Origin: Roridomyces roridus
Taxonomy: Eukaryota > Basidiomycota > Agaricomycetes > Agaricales > Mycenaceae
Reading direction: 5' to 3'
DNA: 64,000 nt
Assembly: GCA_029378245.1 (NCBI GenBank)
Contig: JARKIF010000012.1
Span: 1,736,001 to 1,800,000, forward strand
A model generated the notes under the pieces. That model was given only the letters and a program-made list of their open reading frames with translations, was not told the DNA's origin and made no database searches. How positions within the stretch are numbered: position 1 is the first letter of the stretch; each line of letters begins with the position of its first letter. A program made the translations under genes and the position numbers. This document shows positions 1-10,756 of the stretch, piece by piece.

Positions 1-642
1 CAGCTGGACGCCGATCGGTTGGGGCAAGGAAAAGTGCCAGCGGTACAGGGTCGAATGTGGCTGCGTGCGGCAATAGAGGATTGCCGAGCCACATCCGCAA
101 GGAAGCAAGAGTCGCCAGGACCGTCGTCAAGGCCCAGTGTGTCAAGTATGGGGAGGACGGATATGGGATGGTTCCACATTTGCGTAGACGGCCAGAAGTA
201 GAAGGAGAATCTTGTTGTCAGGTAGTCAATGCGATCGTGCTGCGTGCAGACCTGGGCAATGCTTTTCGGGGAGCCAGTCATCACGGGTCTGATCCACGGA
301 GTGGCTTTGGAGTGGCTGGCATTGTGCGCGACGCGCTTTGAGAGCCATGAATTGCCAAAACAGGATTTGAGGGGCTAGCCCTACTTGAAGGGAGTAGGGT
401 AGCTTGAGAACAAGAGGGCGGGATGAATCGTGCTCATGGTCAGAAGACAAGCCCGCATTGAGCCCGAAAGCGGTGACCGTCACGGTCCCTGACCCGAGAC
501 TGGGTAGGCATCAGTGAGCGGATCAAGCTCCGGAGTCACTGCCACCGGACCTCTTTCTTCCGCACCACCAACAAGCTGCCTCATTTGTGAATCTCTCTGG
601 ATGGCTTTTAAAATCAGATGTATGATCTATTTGACTCCTCTT
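1..642. other. left-edge region without a supported gene
   Basis: Short overlapping open frames occur on both strands, but none shows a family signature, splice-consistent exons or a clean start. The right end is the 3' flank of the DUF6697-like gene. I see nothing further to annotate. Confidence 0.5.
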
Positions 643-2539
643 CTACGCCAATCTCTGCTTTACTTGTCCACCCACTCTCAGGTCCACTCCCTCCGCGCGC
701 CATTTCAAAGATCCGGTCTGGACGACACTTCCATTCGAGTGCGGAGAACGCCGACACAGCGCTCGATACAGACCTTCGTCGAACCCAATACACTGCAACC
801 CAAAGCATTCCACCTTGATCTCTCCATCCGGGAAGCAGTCTCGTATCTTGGGCGACAAAATACCCTCCACTCCAGCGGCGCGTGCTACTGCCTCGGGAGA
901 CTGAATCACATCAACGCGCGAACGGAATGAAGGAAGAATCACGAACGACGTCAGGAGGAATCACCAACTCCTTTGGACATGTCGGGTCTTGTATACGATG
1001 AAGGGTGTAAATCCCTGCATAGAAGACTGACGGGCCGCAGTTGACGAATAAATCGATCTCAGTACCAACGGCCAGCGCGAGAGAGGTCGGTCGCTTCCAT
1101 CTGTTGCACTGGGCGGTATATTCATGTGTCGGATGGTACACCAAGGCGTGTACTTGATTCGGGGCGATCCATTGCATTCGGAGGGGAAAGTTCATGGCTG
1201 GTCTGCTGGAAGATCAGAGTTTCGACGGAAGAATATCAACAAGGACATACCTCGGTGTGTGAACGTCTGGTTTGAATATTGGTACTGATGTTTGCTGCAG
1301 AGGAATGGTATACACCGGCTCCAGGGTGCTGAACGTCGGCCGATTTGCTGGTATTGGGAATGGGCTGAGCAGTTTGTGATATAAGAAGCGAACTGTTTCG
1401 CGTTCTACGTGATGTCGGAAGACCTGGGCATTCCACTGTTCCTCCAGATTACCGTCAGTGGACTAAACGGAATGAGTTGAAGAGATTGATACTGAACGCA
1501 AAGTGAACGCACCGATGTCGCTTCAAAATGCTTTCCCATCGCGTCGCGCGTGGAGGCGACTTGGAGGTATTCCGTCTGCAACAACCCAAGAGTCTGCCGG
1601 AGACGAATCATTCGAGTGCAGACACGAGAGCAAGCCCAGACGTACCCGCTCATATCTCTCTGCCATCTTGAACCCGTCAAACATTAAATAGGTACTCGAT
1701 GAGATGAATCAGACGCACCGCTTGCAGCCGATCCTTCTCTTCAACGCACAGTCTCAGCGCGCCATCGTGAATATCGACATTATCTCTGAATCTCTGCAGT
1801 ATATATCAATCAAAGGTCTGTCTCTGAATTTATTGAATGAACTACCCGGTTAACGCATTTGATCTCGACTTGCAGCAAGTATACTTCGGTCTCATAGTCG
1901 CTGTTCTTGTTCTGGGGCCACCGAAATCAGAAATGCGAACGGGTTATGCGTCGAGTACCTGTGCCGCCACCCAGCTCTGCTTCAGTTGCTGTACTTCCTG
2001 TAGGAGGGTCAGTTGGGCGGCCCAAATCAACCTGGGGAGGGCTGACCCGTTCGTGTTGCTCTCTCTCGGAAGCCAGCGTCGCATCAGCTTGGGTAAATTT
2101 CTTGCAGCCATTTACTTGAATGATTAGCAAGGTTGGGGACGGCTCACCCGTTGGTGTTTCTCTCGCTCGCTCGCCAGAGTTGTATCCGCTTGGGTGAGTT
2201 TATGCTTCAATGCCGCCATTTCCTTGAATGATTTCAGCCCCAGATGGGAATAACTAAATCGGACGCGCGTACCGAGTTAACACGTTGGAATTCTTCGGTT
2301 TTGTGCTTCAAAGCACTCTCCGCATTCACTAGAGCGGCGATTTTGCTTCTCAGGTGCTGCATGTTCTTGATGAGTGGGAATATCAATGAAGAAGGGCGGG
2401 TATCGCTCACGGCCTGCAATATATCCCGCTCACTGCTAAGCTCGTTGATCTTGAGTCTAGCCGCAGCGAGGGAGTCGGACATGAGTTTAACGACATTGGG
2501 AGCAAGTTCGGGGTGTTTTTGGAGAATGGCGATGTCCAT
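643..2539 (-). pseudogene. coiled-coil protein with DUF6697-like C-terminal domain, one frameshift
   Basis: A multi-exon gene read right to left. The first exon (2539 to about 2265) begins MDIAILQKHPELAP and is helical. Several short exons follow with consistent GT..AG borders, including KHKLTQADTTLASE, EVQQLKQSWVAAQ, NSDYETEVYLLQVEIKC and LLQTEYLQVAS, typical of a coiled coil. The exon at about 1451-1250 (ERETVRFLYHKLLSPFPIPA) and the block at 1195-911 (IAPNQVHALVYHPT, VGTEIDLFVN, VFYAGIYTLH) plus 942-643 (ILSPKIRDCFPDGEIKVEC, FGLQCIGFDEGLYRAL) match, from memory, the Agaricomycete family annotated as DUF6697. Its biochemical role is unknown. At about 911-925 the domain changes frame with no room for an intron: a GCGCG run, then a stop in the first frame. 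This is either a pseudogene or a base-call error. A TATATA stretch lies just upstream near 2571. Confidence 0.65.
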
Positions 2540-3362
2540 TGTGATGAGGATCTGCGGCGACTGAGAGAAATATATACGTAACCGGAGAGCGGGACCGAGA
2601 GCATAGCCAGACTGCGTTATTTATTGGTGCCGCCTTGTTCGTTAGCGTCGATCTACCGCTCAGGAATGATTCATTCATTCCAGACCGTGATGGACGTCGG
2701 TTAGATAGTGAATTGCAAATATCTGGGGAAATTTATCACCGCGCGGACAGGCACGGAGGGGAGAGACAGCGTTCACCGAGTCCACAGTTTAAACTGGTGT
2801 GACCAGCGCTGAGCCGCCGATGAGTCGCGTGGCACCTCCAACTTGCTTGGTTCGTCTTGAACAGAAAGGAAGGCACCGAAGATTCGCCACTAGCGTCGAT
2901 CAACCGGTAAGTCGGACGAGGTACATGATCAACCTCATGACCTCACCTGGATCACCCTTGCTCTCGCTCTGCTGTCTCGTCCGACTTGCGACCATGTTCA
3001 GAGGTGATTCGCATTTCCTAGCGTCTGCCATGGTTCTGCGACTTGGTGAGATGCTCCCCTTGGCCGGGCCGGTCAGTAAAACATAAAATCACAAAAAAAA
3101 AAGATGCGCAGGGGTCATTCATTTGACCAAGGACGCGGGACCCTTGCTGGTCGTCGGGAGGCGGGCAGCAGAGCTTTTTTGGCATTCGAAAACCAGGTTG
3201 GATCACCTAACAATGAACCTCCGTATCCTTCAAATCGCGCACCAGGTCCCCTACCACTGACGCATCCAACGTGACTTGCAATGAGCTTCAACCCGTCCTC
3301 CCGAATTGAAGACTACGTTGCGAAGGAGGTGCAGAACTACCCTGCATACACACCAATGACCT
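2540..3362. other. intergenic region
   Basis: This stretch carries the likely promoter of the DUF6697-like gene at its left end and the 3' flank of the MYND pseudogene at its right end. The plus-strand frame at 2799-3086 has no recognisable domain and I do not call it. An A-rich run sits at about 3090-3103. Confidence 0.5.
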
Positions 3363-5353
3363 TTAATGCAACTCAAAATTTTCCTTGTCCGTCTCCTCAA
3401 TCAATTCCCGCACCAGCGCCTCAACCTCCGGAATCCCAAGCTTCTCTTCAGCAAGCCTATCCGCAATCCGTGGTGACCCATCAAAATACTGCGAGCTCGT
3501 GGCGGTAAGTGGAAAAGGAGTACTACTCCCGCCCGATCCATGCCCAATGCGAAGGGAATGCAACGTCAAACGCCCCCGCGCGCGTAAGAAGCGTCCCCAA
3601 TGGGGAATCTCCTCTGGTGTTCCGAGGATGCTGGCCGGCAGAATGATCAACTCTACTCCCATGACGGAGGTGTAGTCAAATCCAACGAAAAATGGTGTGT
3701 CGGGATTTTCGGACATGAATTGGACCATCCGGAGAGAGATGGCGGGTCGAGCGCGCTGATACTCGGAGTGTAGCAGCGCGCGGATGAAGGATCGTTCGCG
3801 GTGAGGGAGACCAACGGATGCGAACGCTAGCCGTTGATAAGTTGCGTCGACAAATAAGCCCAGGGAAACTTACTGGTGTGCGCATAAGCGAGGCGCTCGC
3901 ATTCCTTGCGGTGCCCATCGCGCCAATCGACGCGCTGACACTGCTCGGAACAGTACGCGGCAGTGCTACAGGCTTTGCAGCGCCGAAACTATTCCTTCTT
4001 GTCGATTTTGTCGCACTGACGGTGTTTCAGAGATTTTACATACAGCCGATCGAGACACACCTTGAAATTATAACAGGCGAGCGATGTCGTTCTGCCTGTG
4101 AGTTCCCAAGCCTCGAGGACTTGCATACGCTGATGCAACAACGATTTCAGCGCGTTCCAAAGTGGATACAAGACCGAGGTCGAAAACTCCCGGCTCCGCG
4201 CTAGTCGCTCGAGTTCGTGGAAGGACTTGTTCATTTCCACAACCACAAGATAGGAAATCAACGCCCGAGGCAACACCTCTCTAAGAAGGTCCGGGTACAG
4301 CCCCGCCTCCGAGATTGGTGCGGAGCCCATTTTTGCACCCCACAAGGAGCTTGAGCGCCTGAACGATCCAGGGATAGCCAGGGTTCTCGTCCATGAACCG
4401 GATCAGCAAATTAAGACACAACCCGACCCCGGCTGGCTGCGGAACCAATTCTCCGACCGAGGGGGTGCCAGTAATATCGAGGGTCGATACCAAGGAGGGA
4501 ATCAGTCCGTGCTCCACGATATCCGGACACGCGGTACATACGTTCTCCAGAAACACCAGGAGCGGCGCAATGGTCCCTGCAGCAATGTCGGGCTCCGATC
4601 CCGCCACGATCCGGGATATGTGCTGCGTGACGGTGTGGGTGAATACTTTGATGCTGCTGTCAAATTCCTCCAGCACCTCTGCCACATGTTGAGGCTTCTT
4701 GGTTTCGGGCGCAAGTACATGAAGAGGGAAGCAGTCGAACGACCGAGCGTCGCTATCATCCGCCTACTGCAGGAAGAAGACCCATATCCGGACAAGCAAC
4801 CGATGGATCCCGTTGGTCGCAAGGACAGCCAAACGAGTTTCCGGGTGCTCGCAGAAGACGATAAGGATTTGCGACATCGACATGTGCACCAGCAACCCGG
4901 GCGAGGGCTCCGAATTGATTGCCAGCAGAGCCTCGTAGTAGGACGACAGAAATTGCGTCCATCCCCAAACACCGGTCCAGAGCTCGGGGGCAGCAGCGAG
5001 AGGAAATCGGGAACCGCGCACCAGGGCCCTCAGGAAAGAGGGTGACGTGGTGGCATTTTGATGCGCGGCGGCAATAGCAGGGACTCGTCGAGGATAGTCT
5101 CCGAAGGGATGAGTGAAGGGTTCAAGTTGGCGTGTACAACTGGCAATAAGCCGAGTCTTTGCTCGTCCGACAGCGTGTCTCTCAGGTCACGCAATCTGGC
5201 CACGCTCTTGGACGAGCCTTTCATTGCTGCCAATGCGACCGGCTTCGAGGCTTGATAAGTGCATGACAGGAAGAAAAAGCCAAGTCTTACACGAAGTGAG
5301 TCTGGGAGCTTCGAGATAGCGGTCGCTCGAAGGGCAGGATGGATGGTGGTCAT
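3363..5353 (-). pseudogene. MYND-type zinc finger protein, decayed paralogue of the gene at 20648-22730
   Basis: It starts MTTIHPALRATAISKLPDS and matches the intact paralogue exon for exon. Shared pieces are the helical N-terminal region (VVHANLNPSLIPSE against VYVHTDPSLIPSSD), the ELWTGVWGW / ELWSRMWGW block, a MYND exon (CKACSTAAYCSEQCQ, then WRDGHRKEC) and the C-terminal block (RGRLTLHSLRIGHG against QGRLTLHMMRIPHE). Four lesions are visible. There is a frame slip at an AAAA run near 5049, an in-frame TAG near 4770, a frame slip at a GGGG run near 4345, and a TAG inside the MYND finger near 3985 where the paralogue has a Ser codon. Family members are usually soluble proteins with a C-terminal MYND protein-interaction finger and unknown partners. 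The combination of two stops and two slips makes this a pseudogene rather than read error. Confidence 0.85.
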
Positions 5354-5642
5354 GGTGGTGCAGAAACTTGGCAGAAACAAAAAGTGGGTCACGTGCCTAC
5401 ATGCCAAGCTATGATTGCTCCCCGTTCGACTCTGGGAGGAGCCAAAAAAAATCATCTCCCAACTTCTCTCGTTCTCGCGCGTCCAGGACCAAAAGGCGGC
5501 ACTGAGTTACAAGACATTAACGAATGGATTAAAATTACTATGTGAGTGCGGTGAGCTACATTTCTAAACAAAGGAAGGGCTTTCAGGTGAATATCGAACG
5601 AGAAAAAGAAAGAACGACAGAAAAACGGCGACGGTCGAGCCC

Positions 5643-6032
5643 TCAACCCCAGTGAATTCCGCCCAACGATCTCGATCGGCGGAGTGCCGTCGGGGTCACG
5701 GGGGAGCCTGAGCTGAAGAGCGGGGAAAGAGGATGTACGGCGGGGAGCAGCTCGAGCGATTGCGTTGTTTCAGCACTGGGCAGGCTGACCATGCCGATGT
5801 CGTGGGCGTCGCCTGGGAGCTGCTGGGGTCGTATGGCGAGTCGTAGGTGGAAGGGTTGCTGTTTCCCGACAGAGGGCATACACAGCTCCGGTGTCTCCGA
5901 CTCCGTGTCGTCGAGAACCGGGGTCTCGCCCAGAAGCGCGCCGATCTTTCGGAGAGAACGTACGAGTCGAAGACGTTCCGCGGGCGTCATTTGGGTGGAA
6001 AGGTATGACTCGGAGTCGTCGACCATGGCCAT
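5643..6032 (-). CDS. small hypothetical protein, 129 aa
   Basis: A single open frame starting MAMVDDSESYLSTQ. The segment TPAERLRLVRSLRKIGALLG followed by ETP resembles the short basic helix plus LGE(T/S)(V/P)P motif found in many small uncharacterised Agaricomycete proteins. The C-terminal half is low-complexity and rich in Ser, Pro and Leu, as expected for a disordered tail. There is no membrane segment or signal peptide. I do not know its function. Reading-frame quality and the motif are the only support. Confidence 0.5.
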   Translation of the reverse strand: MAMVDDSESYLSTQMTPAERLRLVRSLRKIGALLGETPVLDDTESETPELCMPSVGKQQPFHLRLAIRPQQLPGDAHDIGMVSLPSAETTQSLELLPAVHPLSPLFSSGSPVTPTALRRSRSLGGIHWG

Positions 6033-6356
6033 GGGTGGAGATCAAAAGAACGTGGAATGAAGGAAAGGAAGAAAGAAAGAAAGGTATGTCGCAGATCCCG
6101 ACATCGACCCTTCTTGACGATCGAAAAAGACGGTGTGCAGATCATGCTAACCGATGTGTTTGAGCTTGAGATCATGCTGCTCCGCAGTGAAAGTGACAGA
6201 GAGTGAGGAATTGGAAGGGAATTGGGATCAGCCAAAGTCCTTACCTTCACAGATTCATAGCGTCCGCGCAACTCGCTGACATACCTCGCCCTTCGCCCGC
6301 ACAGCTGGCCTCGAGTCCTTGAATTACGGTAGGCCTAAAGGTCGAGCTTCACGTTG
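6033..6356. other. intergenic region upstream of the small hypothetical gene
   Basis: It contains a purine-rich stretch (AGGAAAGGAAGAAAGAAAGAAAGG, about 6060-6083) and, from 6325, the left arm of the repeat that also occurs inverted near 8540-8617. No gene is supported. Confidence 0.45.
6325..6356 (+). repeat. left part of an inverted dispersed repeat, split by the TIR element
   Basis: TACGGTAGGCCTAAAGGTCG here equals the reverse complement of sequence at 8595-8615. The repeat resumes after the TIR element at 7054-7113. Confidence 0.75.
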
Positions 6357-7053
6357 CATCAGTAAAACTACAGAAAGCACTTTGAGGTCTTCGCACTCTG
6401 AACGAGGTCTTTGGACTTTGATACTTGATCTTCGAAGGACTTTAGAGGACTTTGACTTGTCGAAGGTCTTCCGAGGGTGCCAAGCCCAAAATGGAAACAC
6501 ATTCGAGGAATCAAAGTGCTCGAAGACCTCGCCACGCAGGAAAGTTGTATCTCTGCCACCCTAGGTCTGCCGATGGTCTTCTCAGAGTTCATTGCTCATC
6601 TGCCATGCAACAAGAGAAGAAAAAATTGGCGGGCAGTGTCGGAAGACTTTAGCCTGCTGAGGACTTTCGTGCCCCGACAACATGAAATTCCTGCCAAATT
6701 CGTGCGGAAGGCATGCATTGTGAAGGCGTTTGGAAGGCGATTGCAACTACTGTTCACTCCTTCCATGGACACTTGGTGTAGATAGCACATGTATGTATCT
6801 AGCATTGAATTGATTTTGGTTTTATATCATCCAATGTGTGCTCTTTCGGGTCTTTTGAAATCTCTTGGACGACTTTCAAAGGTCTACGGATGTCTTCCTG
6901 AAGTCCTCAAAGACCACACATGGTCTTTGGGGTGATGGTGGACCCTACTGTGCAAAGACCTTGGAACTCTGAGCTCTGGCAGGTCTTTTTGGTCTTTGAG
7001 GACTTCCCAAAGCCCTCAAAGACCTCAGAGTGCTTCTTGTAGTTTTACTGATG
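6357..7053. mobile_element. non-autonomous TIR element (MITE-like), about 0.7 kb
   Basis: The left end CATCAGTAAAACTAC and the right end GTAGTTTTACTGATG are perfect inverted copies. Similarity continues inward (AGAAAGCACTTTGAGGTCTT against the complement of AAGACCTCAGAGTGCTTCTT) for about 35 bp. The interior is built of diverged AGGTCTTTGGACTTT-like subterminal repeats and has no plausible transposase frame. It sits inside a repeat whose uninterrupted copy lies inverted at 8540-8617, which confirms the insertion. I could not define a target-site duplication. Confidence 0.8.
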
Positions 7054-7113
7054 TTTCAGATCAGTCAGCTGTCGGATGGACATCGGCTACGTCGGGTTTA
7101 CTCGGGCATCGTC
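7054..7113 (+). repeat. right part of the same dispersed repeat
   Basis: GACATCGGCTACGTCGGGTT and the following TACTCGGGCATC recur inverted at 8546-8580. One frame reads DIGYVGFTRAS in both copies, so the shared unit may include old coding sequence. Confidence 0.7.
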
Positions 7114-8244
7114 TTCCTTGCTCCCGACCACCACTACATCCTACTACGTCCGCCTTTCATTTGCTCCCTGTTGCCAGATACCTGTCACTGCGCCCTCACC
7201 CGCCGTCTCTAGCCTTGTTCCTGAGCCAGCAGGAATGGCAGCCGCACTTGGTAGGACAATGCCGAGTTTGTCCGTCTACATGAACATTGAGGTTCGAGAC
7301 TAACAGAGCTTTCTTGCCGCTGTTGCCGACGCCGTCTGTCCTTCCGCCGGCGGTCATACCTCGCCTCGCCTCCTGGGCTGAGGGCACCCACCACTTGACT
7401 CTTACCACGGTCCTCTGATGGGGGACCGTCGACCGAAGAGTGAGCTGAACAGGTGCTCACGGTGCGCAAAATTGGGCCGGAGACGTGTCGTACTCCACTG
7501 TTTGTAGTATTATGTGCCTAATACAGGCTGCACATTGATCTCATCTCAATGTTGTGCGAGCGGCAATCATACTTGTTAACGAAGGTTGGCGAAGACAGGG
7601 TGTAGTTTGATAAACGACAGAGTTCCAGTCTATCTCTCCCCACTGGTAGACTCCGCGTCACTGTCCTCCCAAGTCACGGCAACGTTTGGAGCACGCGTGC
7701 TGCTCAACAAACCTCTTGATACCATCCTTAGCGTCATCGTCGACTTCAGAGGCACTGCAGAAAATCAGTGAACTGCCGAGAAGCCTGTGAGACTAGACCG
7801 TTTTTGATGACAGCCTTCGTTGCAGCTTGCTGAGCACGGCGGGTGAGAACAGCATGCAGAGCAATTTGCGAATGAACGTACTTTGGATGCTTGGTTCCGG
7901 CCTCGGCCAACATTGGAGAACCTTTTCATGGCGAGGATGTTTCCCAATATAACTTCTTTGCTATCATTGCTCCAACGGGCGGCAGGCTCTGAATTGCGAC
8001 TGGGAGGATGGGTTTGATGGTACCTACTACATGGATGCTAGTGATTCCAGTGGGCGGTTGACATGAAGGGCTTAGAGGCGATCAAAGCAGCGCGGGGGGC
8101 AAGGATGACACCGCCGGTGATTTAGCGGTCAACAAAAGCAGCGACGTCGAGACGAGACCAGGGCAAGACCAGAGGGGCGTGATGGAGCTGCGAGCACGCA
8201 GGGCATTTGCGCACCAAAGTCTACGGAGCCAAAGGATGCAGACT
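7114..8244. other. region without a supported gene
   Basis: Only short frames are present (for example 7586-7771 plus and 7765-7947 minus), with no recognised domain and no splice-consistent continuation. Base composition is similar to the surroundings. Confidence 0.45.
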
Positions 8245-8832
8245 TCAACAGAACAGGAGATAAGCAGTTGAAGTAGCAGTGGTCGTCGCCGAGTCAGCGG
8301 AGCATGAGGCAAGGGAGGGGCTCTCCGAGTTGGTATCGGATCGAAGGCAGAGTATAAGGTCGTCAGCCAGGCGGGTGGGATTTGAGTGGGATGATTCTGA
8401 GAATGGATTGTCCGCCTTCTGTACGCGTGTGGGAAACGGGGACGGGAGGTCCGGCGTCGTTGGGAGCGGACGAGATGCAGGGTACATGATTGCGGCCAGA
8501 AGATGGTGCTCGGGAGCAAGGAAGAGGAAGGTCGGGAGTGATGCCCGAGTAAACCCAACGTAGCCGATGTCAGTCCGACGGCTGACTGAACGAACCTCGA
8601 CCTTTAGGCCTACCGTACCTTGAATATCAGCCGAGCATCTGATGTGTTGATCGCGCTTGATGTCACAGCCGACGCACCTGCACAGATCGATGTCCGTCGG
8701 GCAAGGTCGGGGAACATGGTGGGTGCCATACCGATAACCTTCATCGTGTGCCGAGTGCGCAAGGTAGTTCTGGGACGGAATGAAATCGGTTTTCCAAAGA
8801 CTTCCGGTGGGCATACCGCTGGGAGTGCCCAT
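8245..8832 (-). CDS. hypothetical open frame overlapping the dispersed repeat
   Basis: A 195-codon frame starting MGTPSGMPTGSLWKTDF. Its first 70 residues end at ADIQ, directly before GTACGG, which would serve as a splice donor. The dispersed repeat begins at that donor. The remainder (DIGYVGFTRAS, then a Pro/Ser-rich stretch) lies in repeat-derived sequence and may not be translated. No domain is recognised. Overlapping frames at 8610-9017 and 8848-9204 on the same strand are equally possible, so the exon structure is unresolved. Confidence 0.25.
   Translation of the reverse strand: MGTPSGMPTGSLWKTDFIPSQNYLAHSAHDEGYRYGTHHVPRPCPTDIDLCRCVGCDIKRDQHIRCSADIQGTVGLKVEVRSVSRRTDIGYVGFTRASLPTFLFLAPEHHLLAAIMYPASRPLPTTPDLPSPFPTRVQKADNPFSESSHSNPTRLADDLILCLRSDTNSESPSLASCSADSATTTATSTAYLLFC
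8540..8617 (-). repeat. uninterrupted inverted copy of the 6.33/7.05-kb repeat
   Basis: Read on the minus strand it runs TACGGTAGGCCTAAAGGTCG, then about 25 bases, then CTGACATCGGCTACGTTGGG. This joins sequence that at 6.3-7.1 kb is separated by the 0.7-kb TIR element, so it represents the empty site. Confidence 0.75.
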
Positions 8833-9564
8833 ATGGCTCTATGATGCTTATACACGCGATAAAAAGGGCCAGAATGTAGCAGCGAGGAGGCTAATTTTCT
8901 GGGCCTTGAATGCCCAAGGTTGGCCCAGTTTTTCTCTATCGCCGTAGTAGTGGTTAGCCGATTGCCTTGACCATGAGCGTAGCGACGCACAAAATTCCGT
9001 CCATGACTCTTTTCCATCAGGTACCTCGCAGTCCAGAGCCAACACTTCGTCTTTCAGGGAAACATCCGGCTTCGATATGAAGCCGACGGCGGCGCGTCGA
9101 TAGATTTTTGCGGCGTTAGCCTCGGCTTTGTTCAGGGATGAGAAGTGAGAGCATGCGCAAGGATACATCGGTGGCGGAGGACAAAGACCGTCACAAATAG
9201 ACACAAGCTTGTTCGGCTATCAACTGATCAATTCTCTCTTGACTCTTACCATCATCTTCCCTTTGACTCCACTCGGAATGGCTCCCAGTACAACGAATAC
9301 CCATCCTTTTCGCTGCTTCCTCGAAAATGGACCGATCCAATCCCGATTCTCAATCTGCTTGCTCCGAGAAGCCGAGAACTAATTCTTCCCGACATGGGAG
9401 CCCTTGCATTTATTCTTGCCACGTAGTCCTGCACTTTGTCAACTATTTTAACTCTCAAATAGTCGGCGGCGTCACAAATTTAGTCTCAGGAAAGACATAT
9501 TTATGTCCCTCGCTTGCTCTACTCTACGTCACCCACCTCTCACTCACTTCCTCCACGTAGTACC
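8833..9564. other. upstream region of the Kre9-like gene
   Basis: It holds only doubtful frames. The stretch just before the ATG at 9565 is pyrimidine-rich (CACCCACCTCTCACTCACTT), common near transcription starts in fungi. No clear TATA box is seen. Confidence 0.4.
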
Positions 9565-10553
9565 ATGTTCTCCCTCACGAAAACCATGTACGTCTCACTT
9601 GCGACTCAGATACCCTCCTAACGAATCGCATTCTGTAGCTGGCCTATTCTTGTGACGGCTTCGGGTGTCTTGTCGCTGACTCTCAACGCACCGACCACCG
9701 CACAGTCCGGCTCGAGCACGACAATCACTTGGACCAGTACCTCTACGGATCCGTGCGTTTACCTCGACTCTGTTTCAGTCGTACTCTGACCATCCCAATT
9801 CCCAGGACTTTCTCTATTGAGCTCGCGCACCCGGATCTCGTGAGTCGGTCAACCCAGGCGTATACTACCCAAATGACCTCGCCTCCCAGAATGCAGCCAT
9901 CGCTGTCGCCAATAACGTGAACCCCGCGAATAATCAAATCACTGTGACCCTCCCCATCGTCCAAGCTGGGTACGCCTCGCGTCTGGCTTGGTTGTGTACC
10001 TCACAACATTTATAGAGACGGATATACACTCGAGGCGGTGAACATCACGGACATCAACCAAGTATTTTCGACGAGCGGCGATTTCAGCATCGCCGCCGCT
10101 CCGAGCCCGAGTCCCAGTTCGTCTACGCCCATCGCTAGCGCGCCACCTTCTGCGCCCATCTCTGTGGCAAGTGTCCCTTTAACGCCCAGCGGTGTGAGTG
10201 GAAGCCTCCCGGCCAGCAGCCTGAGCGTGCCATCCCCTTCTGTGTGAGTGCCCGTTCTTGCTATTTCCGCCGATCCACCCGGTTCCACTGCTTCTGCAGC
10301 GCACGGGCTCCAGCTGTGTGAATCCCTTCCATACTCCCAGACCAACTGACTTGTTTTTAGCACCTCACCCACGGACTCTGCGACAGACAGCTCTGGCCCA
10401 CAATCTACCGATACTTCCGGTGCGGGGACCAACTCGGCATCGGCTGGAACGCCCTCCACGACAAGTGCAGCGCCGCCCAAGCTCCACGCTCTCACGACCG
10501 CGGTGGCGGGTGTTCTTCTGGCGTTTCTGTTTGCCGGCGCGTGGGTCCTTTAG
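9565..10553 (+). CDS. Kre9/Knh1-like Ser/Thr-rich GPI-anchored cell-wall protein
   Basis: Six exons give an uninterrupted 223-residue protein: 9565-9587, 9639-9752, 9806-9839, 9890-9969, 10016-10243 and 10361-10553. All junctions are GT..AG and in phase. The N-terminus (MFSLTKTIWPILVTASGVLS) is a signal peptide. The next 85 residues contain the Kre9/Knh1 hallmarks TITWTSTSTDPTFSIELAHP, AIAVANNVN, GYTLEAVNITDINQVFSTSG and DFSI. A Ser/Thr/Pro-rich stalk follows, then a hydrophobic C-terminus (TTAVAGVLLAFLFAGAWVL) typical of a GPI-attachment signal. Family members act at the cell surface and are linked to beta-1,6-glucan assembly, although the fungal paralogues are mostly untested. It ends about 200 bp from, and convergent with, array member A. 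Confidence 0.88.
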
Positions 10554-10756
10554 GTGGGGAGCGCGGGAGGTGCATCTTAATTTGGGCGAAGGACACGACT
10601 ACTTTTAAGTTTTCTCTTGTCTCGTTGAGCATAATTGAACTCTTTCTCCTCTCCATCTCCGCGAATTCACTCACACCTTTTGATTCTTGCCGAATCAACC
10701 GGGTGTGTATTCAAGAAATAGAACCTCAGTCCGTCGCTGTTGTGGCTACCTATGCA

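Noticed and set aside
6350..7060. Target-site duplication for the 0.7-kb TIR element
   Set aside because: Flanks GTTGC and GTTTC are close but not identical, and the boundary can be set several ways.
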